Shown: positions 1 to 8,394, counted from the first letter of the stretch. The stretch: DNA of 64,000 nucleotides from Promethearchaeota archaeon (GCA_016839745.1 JAEOTS010000157.1:1-64000); one strand, 5' to 3'. Notes: generated from the sequence alone by a model not told the origin. A program made the numbers and translations.

Positions 1-267
1 AGGAATCTCGCGGTTTTTCGCAATTTGAAGAACTTTATTATTTATATCAACAGCAGTGATAAATTTTGAAACAGATGCAATTGTCTTAGTCCAATAACCA
101 GTTCCACATGCAACCTCAAGTACTATACGACCGCTTAATAGGTTCTTTAGCAATTTTTGAAGCTTTTTAATATCTTTTTGGCGTTCAGGTCTCAAATACG
201 TCTTATCATATTCATATGCTCTGTCTGCATAATACTGCTCGATATCTTTATCAATTTTTCTTGACAT
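1..267 (-). CDS. Class I SAM-dependent methyltransferase, C-terminus cut by window edge
   Basis: The reverse strand reads in frame from an ATG at 267 to the window edge (89 codons, no stop). The N-terminus is a charged helix (MSRKIDKDIEQYYADRAYEYD) followed by the glycine-rich SAM-binding motif I EVACGTGYWT and the acidic motif II region ITAVDINNKVL, the normal order in class I Rossmann methyltransferases. Most of the catalytic domain and any substrate-specific part lie outside the window, so the substrate cannot be inferred. It is too short to appear in the ORF track. Upstream genes on the same strand are tiny and unrelated. Confidence 0.85.
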   Translation of the reverse strand, partial: MSRKIDKDIEQYYADRAYEYDKTYLRPERQKDIKKLQKLLKNLLSGRIVLEVACGTGYWTKTIASVSKFITAVDINNKVLQIAKNREIP

Positions 268-290
268 GTATATGCAATTTTAGTTAACTA

Positions 291-515
291 TTACAATATA
301 TAGTCACATAATCTTATTTTATACTGAAATGAAAAATTTTCTGATTTACGAACTGTTTTGTGCCGATGACCATCAGGAATCGAAAAAGGAAAGACAACAG
401 CAGAAACCCCTTCGAAATTTTTTCCATCTCTTCTAAAATTATATTCTTCTCTAACTGTGAATGTGTCCCATTTAGCTTTTCCCTGACTTGCATGTTTATT
501 ACCAACTATAGCCAT
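291..515 (-). CDS. Hypothetical small protein (74 aa)
   Basis: A 74-residue reading frame begins with ATG four bases after the stop of the next small ORF on the same strand, which looks operon-like. The protein is basic and soluble with no membrane segment or recognised motif. No clear ribosome binding site is seen. The opposite strand also has a 73-aa ORF here, so coding direction is not certain; the same-strand spacing with 520..711 favours this one. Confidence 0.35.
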   Translation of the reverse strand: MAIVGNKHASQGKAKWDTFTVREEYNFRRDGKNFEGVSAVVFPFSIPDGHRHKTVRKSENFSFQYKIRLCDYIL

Positions 516-519
516 ATAA

Positions 520-711
520 TTAAATGGTTATTTCACTTAGCGCAATTACGCTTGTCATGTGAGTTCTATCCCTTTCCTTAAAATTTTTTATAGCTTGTTC
601 CAATTCAGGATTTTTATAATCTAATGGTAGATTCTGATCACAGGTAAAACATGCTAAACAACGTAATCCATTTCTAATATTTTTATCTTTTATTGTATGT
701 TTTTCGTCCAT
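520..711 (-). CDS. Hypothetical small cysteine-containing protein (63 aa)
   Basis: A 63-residue ORF with the cysteine cluster CLACFTC near residues 18-24, which could bind a metal, followed by a charged helical segment. I do not recognise the family. It lies directly upstream of the 74-aa ORF on the same strand. There is an A/T-rich stretch but no convincing ribosome binding site before the ATG. Confidence 0.4.
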   Translation of the reverse strand: MDEKHTIKDKNIRNGLRCLACFTCDQNLPLDYKNPELEQAIKNFKERDRTHMTSVIALSEITI

Positions 712-761
712 TTTTTAATAATTCTATCTTGTTATTAATATTTTATCCTCTAAAAAGGGTT

Positions 762-935
762 TTAAGATTTATCTTTTACTTCTTTATATTTTGTTAATTT
801 TCTTAGCCTAATTTCGTATAATGCATTTGGATCAATTATTCCTTCTGTAAGTAAATCTGGTGGAATCGCAATTTTATAATAATTTCCTTGTTTTTGTGGT
901 TTTGCAGGAAAAATTATTGCTTCTTTATTTACCAT
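762..935 (-). CDS. Small AbrB-like or hypothetical protein (57 aa)
   Basis: This gene is too short for the ORF track. It runs from ATG at 935 to TAA at 762 and gives a 57-aa protein beginning MVNKEAIIFPAKPQK. The core (YYKIAIPPDLLTEGIIDPN and then a strand ending in RLRKL) resembles the short beta-hairpin sequences of archaeal SpoVT/AbrB-like DNA-binding proteins, in which a lysine/isoleucine strand precedes an IP-x-x-L turn. The resemblance is by eye only. If correct it would be a small dimeric regulator or an antitoxin, but no toxin gene is adjacent. Confidence 0.5.
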   Translation of the reverse strand: MVNKEAIIFPAKPQKQGNYYKIAIPPDLLTEGIIDPNALYEIRLRKLTKYKEVKDKS

Positions 936-1098
936 GTATAAATTATATATTCATTATATAAAAAATTAACGCACTCAATATATCAAGCGTATATAATATA
1001 CAAAAGTGTTAAATATCAAAAATGAATATCTATTATTTGTTAAGGAACTAAAACGTTCATTATATTATTAAGAAATTAAGAAAAAAGGTGACTAAAAA

Positions 1099-1221
1099 AT
1101 GGTTAAGAAAAAGAAAGAAAAGAAAAAGAAAGGGAAGCAAGAAGAGAAAGAAGAAGTAAAAGAGGAAGAGAAAGAGGAAGAGAAGGAAGAAGAAGAGAAA
1201 GAGGAAGTGAAAGAAGAATAG
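1099..1221 (+). CDS. Lys/Glu-only 40-aa miniprotein
   Basis: An ATG preceded at good spacing by AAAGGTGA opens a 41-codon frame ending in TAG. The product is MVKKKKEKKKKGKQEEKEEV followed by alternating K/E blocks up to the end: a basic N-terminal third and an acidic remainder, almost entirely K and E with two V-rich breaks. Such sequences form single charged alpha helices. The ribosome binding site and clean start/stop argue for translation; the extreme purine bias of the coding strand means a chance purine tract is the main alternative. No homologue is recognised. Confidence 0.5.
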   Translation: MVKKKKEKKKKGKQEEKEEVKEEEKEEEKEEEEKEEVKEE

Positions 1222-1381
1222 TAATTACTTAAATGTATATTAATTTAGAATTCTCTCGTTGTTTCCAAATAATTATTGACTTTTCCATAACCTTAGTAAA
1301 TATACTAATAATAATAAAATTACAATTTATTGAATCATATCCATAAAATGAAAATGTTTTAATATTTGTATCTATAAAAAT

Positions 1382-1510
1382 GGGGAAGGGAAATTTATTT
1401 CAAGATAATTTGAGCTGATATTGGATTTCGCCCTCTATTAAACTCTATTGAGTTTAATCTCTCCCTGATTTTTTTGTAACGGTTCGGATTTCTTTTCTCT
1501 TCCCTTCTCC
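1382..1510. ncRNA. Candidate structured RNA in a 366-bp gene-free stretch
   Basis: The gene-free interval 1222-1588 holds a strongly paired element. GGGGAAGGGAA (1382-1392) pairs with TTCCCTTCTCC (1500-1510) over 11 positions with one G-U. Inside lies a perfect 9-bp hairpin, ATTAAACTC (1437-1445), loop TATT, GAGTTTAAT (1450-1458). A TATA-like TCTATAAAAA sits directly 5' of the plus-strand start. The closing helix has 7 G-C pairs in an AT-rich background, which is hard to explain by chance. I cannot match it to tRNA, 5S rRNA, SRP RNA or RNase P RNA, and the transcribed strand is not decided by the pairing. Confidence 0.4.
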
Positions 1511-1588
1511 TCATAAAAGAATTTAGGAAAATAATAAAAATTAAATTTAAGTGAATCAGGATTAATACAAGGAAGGGAAGTGACTTAA

Positions 1589-1759
1589 ATAAGGCTAAAA
1601 GTATGTTTTAAATGTCATGAATATATACCTATTCTTGAGGATAATTATATCAATAAAGAAAAATTGGAAAAGTTTGATTCATTATATTCTGGCCATTCTG
1701 TTCAGATTGTAAATGAAGAAGAGTTAGAGAATAAAAGAGAATGGAAACCATTTTTATGA
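1589..1759 (+). CDS. Small CxxC protein (56 aa) with apparent ATA start
   Basis: After a TAA at 1586 the frame is open to TGA at 1757 and reads (I/M)RLKVCFKCHEYIPILEDN, then a segment ending FDSLYSGHSVQIV and an acidic tail. The CFKCH knuckle followed later by GH looks like a compact metal-binding fold found in small archaeal proteins that start M-K-V-C-x-K-C. There is no ATG, GTG or TTG before the cysteines; the codon at the expected place behind GGGAAGTGA is ATA. Either ATA serves as start or the gene has lost its start. Confidence 0.5.
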   Translation: MRLKVCFKCHEYIPILEDNYINKEKLEKFDSLYSGHSVQIVNEEELENKREWKPFL

Positions 1760-1784
1760 AAATAAGAAGAAAAAGGAGATGAGA

Positions 1785-1952
1785 ATGAAAAAAGAAATTG
1801 TTTTATCTCTAATCAATGCCTTGAAAATGCTAAAAGATATAATGATTAACCATAATAAAACATTTAGGGGTTACTTAGATGTTCGATCAATGTTTATGAT
1901 GAATAGAATTCTCTATCAAGAAGAGGGATTTAAAAAAATAACTGAAGATTAA
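1785..1952 (+). CDS. Hypothetical small protein (55 aa)
   Basis: AAGGAG lies six bases before an ATG that opens a 55-residue frame beginning MKKEIVLSLINALKMLKDIM and ending in KKITED. An in-frame ATG two codons earlier overlaps the ribosome binding site and is less likely. The protein is helical and partly hydrophobic with three consecutive-type methionines (MFMMN). It follows the CxxC small protein by 25 bases on the same strand and could be co-transcribed. The family is not recognised. Confidence 0.5.
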   Translation: MKKEIVLSLINALKMLKDIMINHNKTFRGYLDVRSMFMMNRILYQEEGFKKITED

Positions 1953-2035
1953 ATTTTAAACAGTTTATGTAGAAAAATAAATCTTAATGTTGAATATAAT
2001 GTGAAAATTTGATGGAAATTTCTTTTTCATTTTTC

Positions 2036-3238
2036 TTATTCTTTGTTTATATTCGTATTGTTAAATTCCTTTATTAAAATTGGAATAACTTCATTAAGGT
2101 CGCCTACGATTCCATAATGAGCAACATTAAAAATAGGGGCATCGGGATCTTTATTAATTGCAACGATAACATTGGAATTTTCCATACCTACAATATGTTG
2201 GATTGCCCCAGAAATACCGCATGCAATATAAAGTTTAGGAGAAACGGTTACACCTGTTTGACCGATTTGTCTATCTGGTTCAAGCCAATTTAACTCAACG
2301 GTTATTCTTGACCCTCCCAATTCTGCGCCTAATACATTTGCTAATTCTTCTATAAGTTTAAAGTTATCTTTAGAACCTACTCCTCGTCCCCCTGCTACTA
2401 TGATTTTTGCGTCTTCGAGGTTTACTGTAGTTCTACTCGTATTTATTACTTTTACAATCTTTGAAACGGAATCTTTTTCTTCAAACGAGTAATCAATTTT
2501 TCTGATAGATGCTTTTTTTTCCCCTTTCTTAGGTGCTTTAAAAATCCCAGGTCTTACTGTAGCCATTTGTGGTCTACTAGAAGGAGTTCTAATCGTAGCC
2601 ATGATATTACCTCCGAAAGTAGGACGGGTTTGAAGAAGATTTTTCGTCTCGAGATTAATGTTTAACCCCGTACAGTCTGCCGTTAAACCCGCATTAAGTC
2701 TTTTAGCTACTCTTGGTGCAAAATCTCTTCCTGTAGGAGTAGCTCCAATTAATATTATCTCCGGTTTATTTTCAATTATTAACTCTGAAATTACCTTTAC
2801 GTATAAATCTGAATAATAATCTTTCAATATAGGCGAGCGCACGTAGATTATCTCATCCATCCCATATTGACTAAAATCTTCCAATTTTTCGTCGAAACTA
2901 TTTCCTAATATTATAAATGTTAAATTAACGCCTAATGCATCTGCTAATTCTCGTCCTTTTCCTAATAACTGGAACGCTACACTATGGATCCTTTTTTTGT
3001 AATGTTCAGCAATAACCCAAACGCCTTTGAACTGAGATAGATCTATTTTCTCAACTGTGTCTTCATCGCGTTCTAGCGATATTGCTTCTACAGGACAAGC
3101 TTCAACACATGCTCCGCATAGATTACAGTTTGGTAACAATTTCGCTTTTTCGTTTTTTAATTCAATGGCTCCAAAGGGACAACTGTCTACACAGTTTCCA
3201 CACCCAGTACATAGCTCATCGTCAATGATAATACTCAA
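2036..3238 (-). CDS. etfA: Electron transfer flavoprotein alpha subunit with N-terminal ferredoxin domain
   Basis: The 400-aa protein has a two-cluster [4Fe-4S] ferredoxin domain at about residues 9-55 (CTGCGNCVDSCP and CNLCGACVEACP), then the ETF alpha/beta domain, then the C-terminal FAD domain with GGRGVGSKDNF and GQTGVTVSPKLYIACGISGA. It would pair with EtfB and pass electrons from acyl-CoA dehydrogenase; the extra ferredoxin is typical of FixB-like forms from anaerobes. The start is TTG placed nine bases after AGGAGG, 13 bases after the EtfB stop, so the two genes form an operon with etfB first. No other start fits as well. Confidence 0.95.
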   Translation of the reverse strand: MSIIIDDELCTGCGNCVDSCPFGAIELKNEKAKLLPNCNLCGACVEACPVEAISLERDEDTVEKIDLSQFKGVWVIAEHYKKRIHSVAFQLLGKGRELADALGVNLTFIILGNSFDEKLEDFSQYGMDEIIYVRSPILKDYYSDLYVKVISELIIENKPEIILIGATPTGRDFAPRVAKRLNAGLTADCTGLNINLETKNLLQTRPTFGGNIMATIRTPSSRPQMATVRPGIFKAPKKGEKKASIRKIDYSFEEKDSVSKIVKVINTSRTTVNLEDAKIIVAGGRGVGSKDNFKLIEELANVLGAELGGSRITVELNWLEPDRQIGQTGVTVSPKLYIACGISGAIQHIVGMENSNVIVAINKDPDAPIFNVAHYGIVGDLNEVIPILIKEFNNTNINKE

Positions 3239-3251
3239 TTATGGCGTCCTC

Positions 3252-4058
3252 CTAAAAGATTTTATCGTTTTTTAAATTTTGGCATAATTTTAGAGCTATT
3301 TCTTCAAGCGTTCCTTTTAAAATAATGTGATTACCCTTTCTTTCAGGAGAGAAAATTTTCCAAACTTCAGTATTCGAACCATTTAAACCAATTTTCGATT
3401 TGTCAGCGTTTAAAGCGTTGGCATCAAAGTGAATAATTTTGGAATCATCATGAGCTTTCAAAATTCCAGCCATGCTAGGATACCTAGGTTTATTAATATC
3501 GTTTAAAACGGATATTAATGCAGGTAACTTCGTTTCAATTACTACGATCTCGACTGCTCTAAATTTTCTTTCAGCAACTATTTTATCCCCATTTAATTCT
3601 ACGCTTAAAACATACGCAACCTGTGGAATTCCTAACTCTTCTGCTAATTCTGGAGGAACTTGTCCCGTATCTCCATCTATAGCTTGAGCACCACAAATGA
3701 CAAGATATTTTTGTTCAGAATCAGATTCACTCAGTATTTTTTTGATTGCTAATGCTAATGTGTAGGATGTAGCAAGCGTATCTGCTCCAGCGAAAGCTCT
3801 ATCCGTTAATAGAAATCCTTTATCTGCTCCCATAGCTATGGCCTCCCGCAATATTTCTTCTGCCTGTGGAGGGCCCATACTGAGAACTACAACCTCAGCA
3901 CTATGTTTTTCCTTTAAAGTTAAAGCTAATTCAATAGCATTTCGATCGTTAGGGTTGATTACAGATAAAATCCCCTCTCTTACAAGCGTATTGGTTTTAG
4001 GGTCTATTTTTACTTCTGATACGCCTGGTACTTGTTTTACGCAAACAAATATTTTCAA
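3252..4058 (-). CDS. etfB: Electron transfer flavoprotein beta subunit
   Basis: A 268-aa FixA/EtfB protein. Family hallmarks are the N-terminal KIFVCVKQVPG, the NPNDRNAIELAL region, the VLSMGPPQAEEILREAIAMGAD segment that binds AMP in ETFs, and CGAQAIDGDTGQVPPELAE. It forms the heterodimer with the EtfA encoded immediately downstream and transfers electrons between acyl-CoA dehydrogenase and a ferredoxin- or membrane-linked acceptor. The start is TTG eight bases after AAAGGT, which fits the ribosome binding sites elsewhere in this window. Acyl-CoA dehydrogenase and enoyl-CoA hydratase genes lie just upstream on the same strand. Confidence 0.95.
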   Translation of the reverse strand: MKIFVCVKQVPGVSEVKIDPKTNTLVREGILSVINPNDRNAIELALTLKEKHSAEVVVLSMGPPQAEEILREAIAMGADKGFLLTDRAFAGADTLATSYTLALAIKKILSESDSEQKYLVICGAQAIDGDTGQVPPELAEELGIPQVAYVLSVELNGDKIVAERKFRAVEIVVIETKLPALISVLNDINKPRYPSMAGILKAHDDSKIIHFDANALNADKSKIGLNGSNTEVWKIFSPERKGNHIILKGTLEEIALKLCQNLKNDKIF

Positions 4059-4218
4059 ATCGAAATACCTTTTTATTTTTAGCTCTCTTTAGAATAAAAA
4101 CTATCAATATTTTATTTAAACGAATAATTTATTTAAGAAAAATAAATTTATCGATATTAAATCAAAAATATGAAAGAAAAATTAGTTAAATAATAATAAT
4201 GAATAGCATTTGAATCAT

Positions 4219-5373
4219 CTAGGCTCCTTTTCTTAATAAATTAGTAGCGATTACTAATCTTTGAATTTCGCTCGTTCCTTCGTAAATCTCGCCCATCTTT
4301 GCGTCTCTAAAGTATCTCTCTACGGGATATGCTTTCATCAATCCATAACCTCCGTGAATCTGAACCGCACCATGTGCAGCTTGCATTGCTGCTTCAGAAG
4401 CAACTAACTTCGCCATGGAACTAGCCATTCCGAAATCTGATCCCTTATCGTGTAAATAAGCAGCTTTATAAGTAAATAACCGACCCGATTCAATAGCAAC
4501 CGCCATATCGGCAATTTTCCATTGAATAGCTTGGAATCTTCCGATAGGTTTGTTAAACTGGACTCTCTCATTTGCGTATTTAATTGAAGCTTCTAGTGCT
4601 GCTTGTCCTAAACCGACACATTGCGCGGCTATACCTATTCTTCCAAAATCCAAGATTTTCATTGCCATCTTAAACCCTTCACCGGGATTTCCTAAAATAT
4701 TCTCCTGAGGCACTCTTACGTCTTGGAACACGAGCTCTGAGGTGTTAGATGCCCGAACGCCCATCTTATCTTCTTTAACTCCCACTGAATAACCTGGCGT
4801 ATCAGAATCCACGATAAAAACGGTCATTTGTTTCCTACTATCTTTTTCACCCGTTTTAGCTACTACAAGTAGTGTCCCCGCAATACCCCCCGATGTTGCG
4901 AATATTTTGGTTCCATTAAGTATGTAATCGTCTCCATCTTTAACAGCGGTTAATTGAACTCCTCCTGCGTCGCTTCCAGCATTAGCCTCTGTAAGGCAGA
5001 AAGCTCCCACTTTATTACCTTTTGCGAGATCGATTAAAAATTTTTGTTTTTGTTCTTCCGTACCATATTTATAGATAGGGTACGCAGCAACACCATTGTG
5101 TACTGCTGTTGTAATTCCCCAAGCAGCGTCTGCTCGTGCGATCTCTTCTATAACGATGCTAAAACCTATTGTATCGTTATGAAGTCCTGCTCCTCCATAT
5201 TCTTCTGGTATACAGCCACCAAAAAAATTCATTTCTTTCATTTTTTGAAAGACTTTATCGTCCAATTCTTGCTTCTCATCGCTCTCTCGAGCGACAGGTA
5301 CAATATACTCTTCAGCAAACTGTCGAGTTATTTTTTTTAGCATTTTTTGCTTTTCAGTAAGCGAAAATTCCAT
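4219..5373 (-). CDS. Acyl-CoA dehydrogenase
   Basis: A 384-aa flavoenzyme of normal length. It shows the N-terminal helical domain, the FAD-binding CLTEANAGSDAGG segment near residues 150-165, KIFATSGGIA, the C-terminal ERVQFNKPIGRFQAIQ signature and YEGTSEIQR, whose Glu (about 365) is the catalytic base in short- and medium-chain enzymes. It would oxidise an acyl-CoA to the 2-enoyl-CoA and hand electrons to the adjacent EtfAB. Chain-length specificity cannot be read from the sequence; butyryl-, isobutyryl- or medium-chain substrates are all possible. The ATG has GTGAT four bases upstream. Confidence 0.95.
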   Translation of the reverse strand: MEFSLTEKQKMLKKITRQFAEEYIVPVARESDEKQELDDKVFQKMKEMNFFGGCIPEEYGGAGLHNDTIGFSIVIEEIARADAAWGITTAVHNGVAAYPIYKYGTEEQKQKFLIDLAKGNKVGAFCLTEANAGSDAGGVQLTAVKDGDDYILNGTKIFATSGGIAGTLLVVAKTGEKDSRKQMTVFIVDSDTPGYSVGVKEDKMGVRASNTSELVFQDVRVPQENILGNPGEGFKMAMKILDFGRIGIAAQCVGLGQAALEASIKYANERVQFNKPIGRFQAIQWKIADMAVAIESGRLFTYKAAYLHDKGSDFGMASSMAKLVASEAAMQAAHGAVQIHGGYGLMKAYPVERYFRDAKMGEIYEGTSEIQRLVIATNLLRKGA

Positions 5374-5492
5374 AAAATCACTATTAAGTCTTGTTATTTT
5401 TATTTTTTAAATATATACTATAATTTAAATTATCATTTAAGATAAATTCATTCTTGTTATAGAGTATTAGTGCAGCTTTCTCTAACAAATAT

Positions 5493-6257
5493 TTACGATC
5501 TTTCTAAGAATTCTTTTAGTTTTCTTTTTGGTTCTCCAGAAGAAAACCGCTCTTGAAACGCTTTTCCTTCCATTTGAAATCCCTCCTCGTTGTTGTAGAT
5601 TCCCATTTGAATCAATTTCTTGCTTAATGCAATAGCTCTACCTGAACACTTTACTATTTCGCCAGCTAATCCTTTTACTCTTATTTCAAGTTCTTCCAAT
5701 GGCACGATTTCATTTATTAAACCAATATTGAAAGCTTCTGAAGCATTGATGATTCTTGAAGTGTAAATAAGCTCTTTTGCCTTCATTGGACCGACTAAAC
5801 GAATTAATCTTTGAGTAGCTCCAGCAGCGGGAGTCATGCCCCATTTCGTCTCAACTTGTCCAAATTTCGCGTTGTCAGCAGCAACAATTATATCGGCACA
5901 CAACATAAGCTCAAATCCCGCAGTAAGATTCAATCCTTTTACTGCTGCGATGACTGGAATTGGAAAATTTTCAATTTTAGCAAATACCTTCTGTAAGTAT
6001 CTCGTCATTTCTTTCGCTTTAGAATTTTCTAATGTCACTAACCATTTTATATCAAGCCCTACAGTAAAAATATCATCTAAAGCAGTGGTGATTACTAAAA
6101 CTCGGAGGTCGCTGTTATGTTTAATCTCATCATCTAAAATTTGTTCTAATTCATTGACGACAGTGATGTCAAAAGCGTTTTTTTTATTAGGGTTATTAAG
6201 GTATAGCCAAAAGATGTGATCCTCTACTTTAGTAAGCCAGAATTTAAAATCTACCAT
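5493..6257 (-). CDS. Enoyl-CoA hydratase/isomerase family protein
   Basis: A 254-aa crotonase-fold protein. The oxyanion-hole segment AAVKGLNLTAGFELMLCAD and the KFGQVETKWGMTPAAGATQRL segment carrying one catalytic Glu are present. The second Glu position of classical crotonases (before the GLINEIVP segment) is not clearly conserved, so another crotonase reaction such as isomerisation is possible. It lies 119 bases upstream of the acyl-CoA dehydrogenase on the same strand, consistent with a beta-oxidation block with EtfAB. The intergenic gap suggests its own promoter for the downstream genes. Confidence 0.85.
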   Translation of the reverse strand: MVDFKFWLTKVEDHIFWLYLNNPNKKNAFDITVVNELEQILDDEIKHNSDLRVLVITTALDDIFTVGLDIKWLVTLENSKAKEMTRYLQKVFAKIENFPIPVIAAVKGLNLTAGFELMLCADIIVAADNAKFGQVETKWGMTPAAGATQRLIRLVGPMKAKELIYTSRIINASEAFNIGLINEIVPLEELEIRVKGLAGEIVKCSGRAIALSKKLIQMGIYNNEEGFQMEGKAFQERFSSGEPKRKLKEFLERS

Positions 6258-6353
6258 GATTAATATTATATTTTTTTGTAATTTAATATCTTTTGACTAA
6301 TATCTTTTAAGATTCCAATAATAATCGAACTGAACTTGTATTAGTATGAGAAT

Positions 6354-7166
6354 TTAATTGAGAATTTCAAAGGGCATCTCTGAATCTGGTTTTCTCGACA
6401 ATTTTTTTGGGCCAGCGTATATTATAACAATGATTAAATATATTCCAATCAATATTCCGCCACCAATATAGAATACCATTTGAGGTAATAATCCAAGATA
6501 TCCAGTAATAAATGCGCCGTTAAAATTAAAGCTAAAATGGAAAATTACAGTGATGATCAAGCTACCTTTTGTATTATTATATGCCCATGTTATTAATATT
6601 GAGATTACAAGATTGAGGAAAATAAATATATAAAATGGCAACCGGGTTTCAACAAAGTGTAAAGGGATATGCCAACAAGCCCAAATAACTCCTAAAATCA
6701 AACTAGAATATAAAGCATTAAACTTTGATTCAAGTCTAGGTAAAGCAAAGCCTCTCCATCCTGCTTCCTCACTTAAAGGACCAGATAATAGTGTAGTTAA
6801 CAGATAAAATAAGAATAAGGGAAAATTTAATCCTAATACTGCACCAGGGGCGGTTCCTCCAAGTAAAAGATATATCCCGGCAAAAATTAGTGGAACTATC
6901 ATCAACAAAAATCCGGCTAAATACCATTTAAAACCTACCTTCCACTTTAAAAATCCTTTCAATAAATTTTTAACTTCTTTCCAACCTCCAATTAGCCAAG
7001 AAACAACTATAGCTGATATGGTTGGATTCCAAACTGACAAAAACCAATAAACAATGAAGGATAAATTGCAAAATAATCTAAGAACAACAGTAGTAATCAT
7101 TATAAGATAAGTTAATACAAAAAAGACAGTAAGTGAATACTTTTTTATAAATTCTAAAGATTTCAT
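6354..7166 (-). CDS. CPBP family intramembrane metalloprotease
   Basis: A 270-aa integral membrane protein with about seven to eight hydrophobic segments. The CPBP/CAAX-protease motifs are visible: motif 1 SEEAGWRGFALPRL (E-E-x-x-x-R), motif 2 in the segment WACWHIPLHF (H-x-x-x-H type), and a later FHFSFN histidine. In the family the conserved Glu and His residues form a membrane-embedded metal site. Its substrates are unknown; archaeal members are linked to prenyl-protein processing or immunity-type functions. It stands alone between the beta-oxidation block and a divergent metallo-hydrolase gene. Confidence 0.85.
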   Translation of the reverse strand: MKSLEFIKKYSLTVFFVLTYLIMITTVVLRLFCNLSFIVYWFLSVWNPTISAIVVSWLIGGWKEVKNLLKGFLKWKVGFKWYLAGFLLMIVPLIFAGIYLLLGGTAPGAVLGLNFPLFLFYLLTTLLSGPLSEEAGWRGFALPRLESKFNALYSSLILGVIWACWHIPLHFVETRLPFYIFIFLNLVISILITWAYNNTKGSLIITVIFHFSFNFNGAFITGYLGLLPQMVFYIGGGILIGIYLIIVIIYAGPKKLSRKPDSEMPFEILN

Positions 7167-7252
7167 AAATAATATTTATCATTAATGTATATAAAATTTC
7201 TATAGGTCAATTTTTAGGTAGCATTAAATTTTATTTTTACATAATAAGATCT

Positions 7253-8068
7253 ATGATAAAAAGCAGTCAACACTTCAAAATTTCAAAACAAAAAGACTAT
7301 CTTTATGTTATTAATGAAAATATCTCTCTTATCAATTCTGTTTATACTAATGATCCACTAAACTTGTATTTAATTTTAGGCACACACACAGCTCTTCTAC
7401 TTGATACTGGATGCGGTCTTTTCCCGTTAAAACCAATTGTCGATGAGTTGAAAGGATCAAGAAAACTGCTTGTCTTCAATACTCATTACCATTGGGATCA
7501 TCCTTTGGGTAATTTAGATTTCGGAGAGGTTTATATTCATGAAAATGAAGTTGATCTTGTCTCGAAACCTTATGATGTTTCCTATTTTAAAGATTCTCCT
7601 AATGAAATTGTAAGGGTATACGCTGAGCAAAATTATTTGATTCCCCCTGCGGAAGTAATTAAACCTTTAAAAGATGGAGAAATTTTTGACTTAGGTGAAA
7701 TAGTGATTAAAGTTTTACATTGTCCCGGACATTCTCCTGGCTCTATTTGCTTATTATCATCCAAAGGAGAACTTTTTACTGGCGATGTAGCCTATTATGG
7801 GGATCAGTTTCTACCAAAAAGAGAGGAATTTCATATTGTTCTCAAAAGTCTTTCTAAATTAATTAATATATGTAAACAGAATGAAAAGGTTGAACTTTAT
7901 CCGTCACATAGAAATTTTCCATGTAATATTTCACTCTTAATTGATCTATACAAAGGAATTAAGAACATTGAAAATTTATGGGAAATTAGAGAGGCATTTG
8001 ATTTCTTCCAAGCTTGGCAGATTGATGATCCCAGCGGAAAGTTTCGATACTTTATTTCAAGAAATTAA
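7253..8068 (+). CDS. MBL-fold metallo-hydrolase
   Basis: A 271-aa metallo-beta-lactamase fold protein. The zinc motif H-x-H-x-D-H is present as NTHYHWDH (residues 78-83), followed by CPGHSPGS, FTGDVAYYG (bridging Asp) and a C-terminal YPSH histidine. These are the ligands of a dinuclear site in glyoxalase II-like and lactonase-like hydrolases. The substrate is not predictable. The gene is divergent from the CPBP gene and ends in a 4-base tail-to-tail overlap with the DUF1801-like gene on the other strand. Confidence 0.85.
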   Translation: MIKSSQHFKISKQKDYLYVINENISLINSVYTNDPLNLYLILGTHTALLLDTGCGLFPLKPIVDELKGSRKLLVFNTHYHWDHPLGNLDFGEVYIHENEVDLVSKPYDVSYFKDSPNEIVRVYAEQNYLIPPAEVIKPLKDGEIFDLGEIVIKVLHCPGHSPGSICLLSSKGELFTGDVAYYGDQFLPKREEFHIVLKSLSKLINICKQNEKVELYPSHRNFPCNISLLIDLYKGIKNIENLWEIREAFDFFQAWQIDDPSGKFRYFISRN

Positions 8069-8394
8069 ACTTTTGAATTTACCATGTCAAGCAATTCTAC
8101 AATTCTTTCTTCATCTATTTCACTGAGAGATTTAACTTTAACATGTCTCGTAAGTTTACCATCTCCTTCAAAAAGAGCTATTTCATCATCATTTAATTTT
8201 TTAATTGAAAATCCCAGATTCACATGGTTCTTTAAAGCCACAATATAGAATTTATCATCATAGTAAGGAACCCCATATTTCATTCGTTCATTAATTGAGG
8301 GATAATTGTTTAAAATAATGCTTTTTAATTTTTTACATATCTCTTTTTGAGGAGACTGCTGTTTTTCTATATATTCATTAACATTGCTACTCAT
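8065..8394 (-). CDS. DUF1801/YdhG-like small protein
   Basis: The ORF track begins at 8460, but the first 22 residues are a low-complexity leader; starting at the internal ATG at 8394 gives 109 aa beginning MSSNVNEYIEKQQSPQKEIC, the usual beginning of DUF1801 proteins. The core has the family features: KLKSIILNNYPSINERMKYGVPYY, then FYIVALKNHVNLGF and a C-terminal helix IVELLDMV. Related bacterial proteins (YdhG) have been described as iron chaperones, which is weak guidance for an archaeal one. It converges with the MBL gene. Confidence 0.75.
   Translation of the reverse strand: MSSNVNEYIEKQQSPQKEICKKLKSIILNNYPSINERMKYGVPYYDDKFYIVALKNHVNLGFSIKKLNDDEIALFEGDGKLTRHVKVKSLSEIDEERIVELLDMVNSKV

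Noticed and set aside
1476-1495. GGTTCGGATT resembling a tRNA T-loop
   Set aside because: No acceptor, D or anticodon arm can be drawn around it, and the flanking stem does not pair; it lies inside the larger structured element instead.
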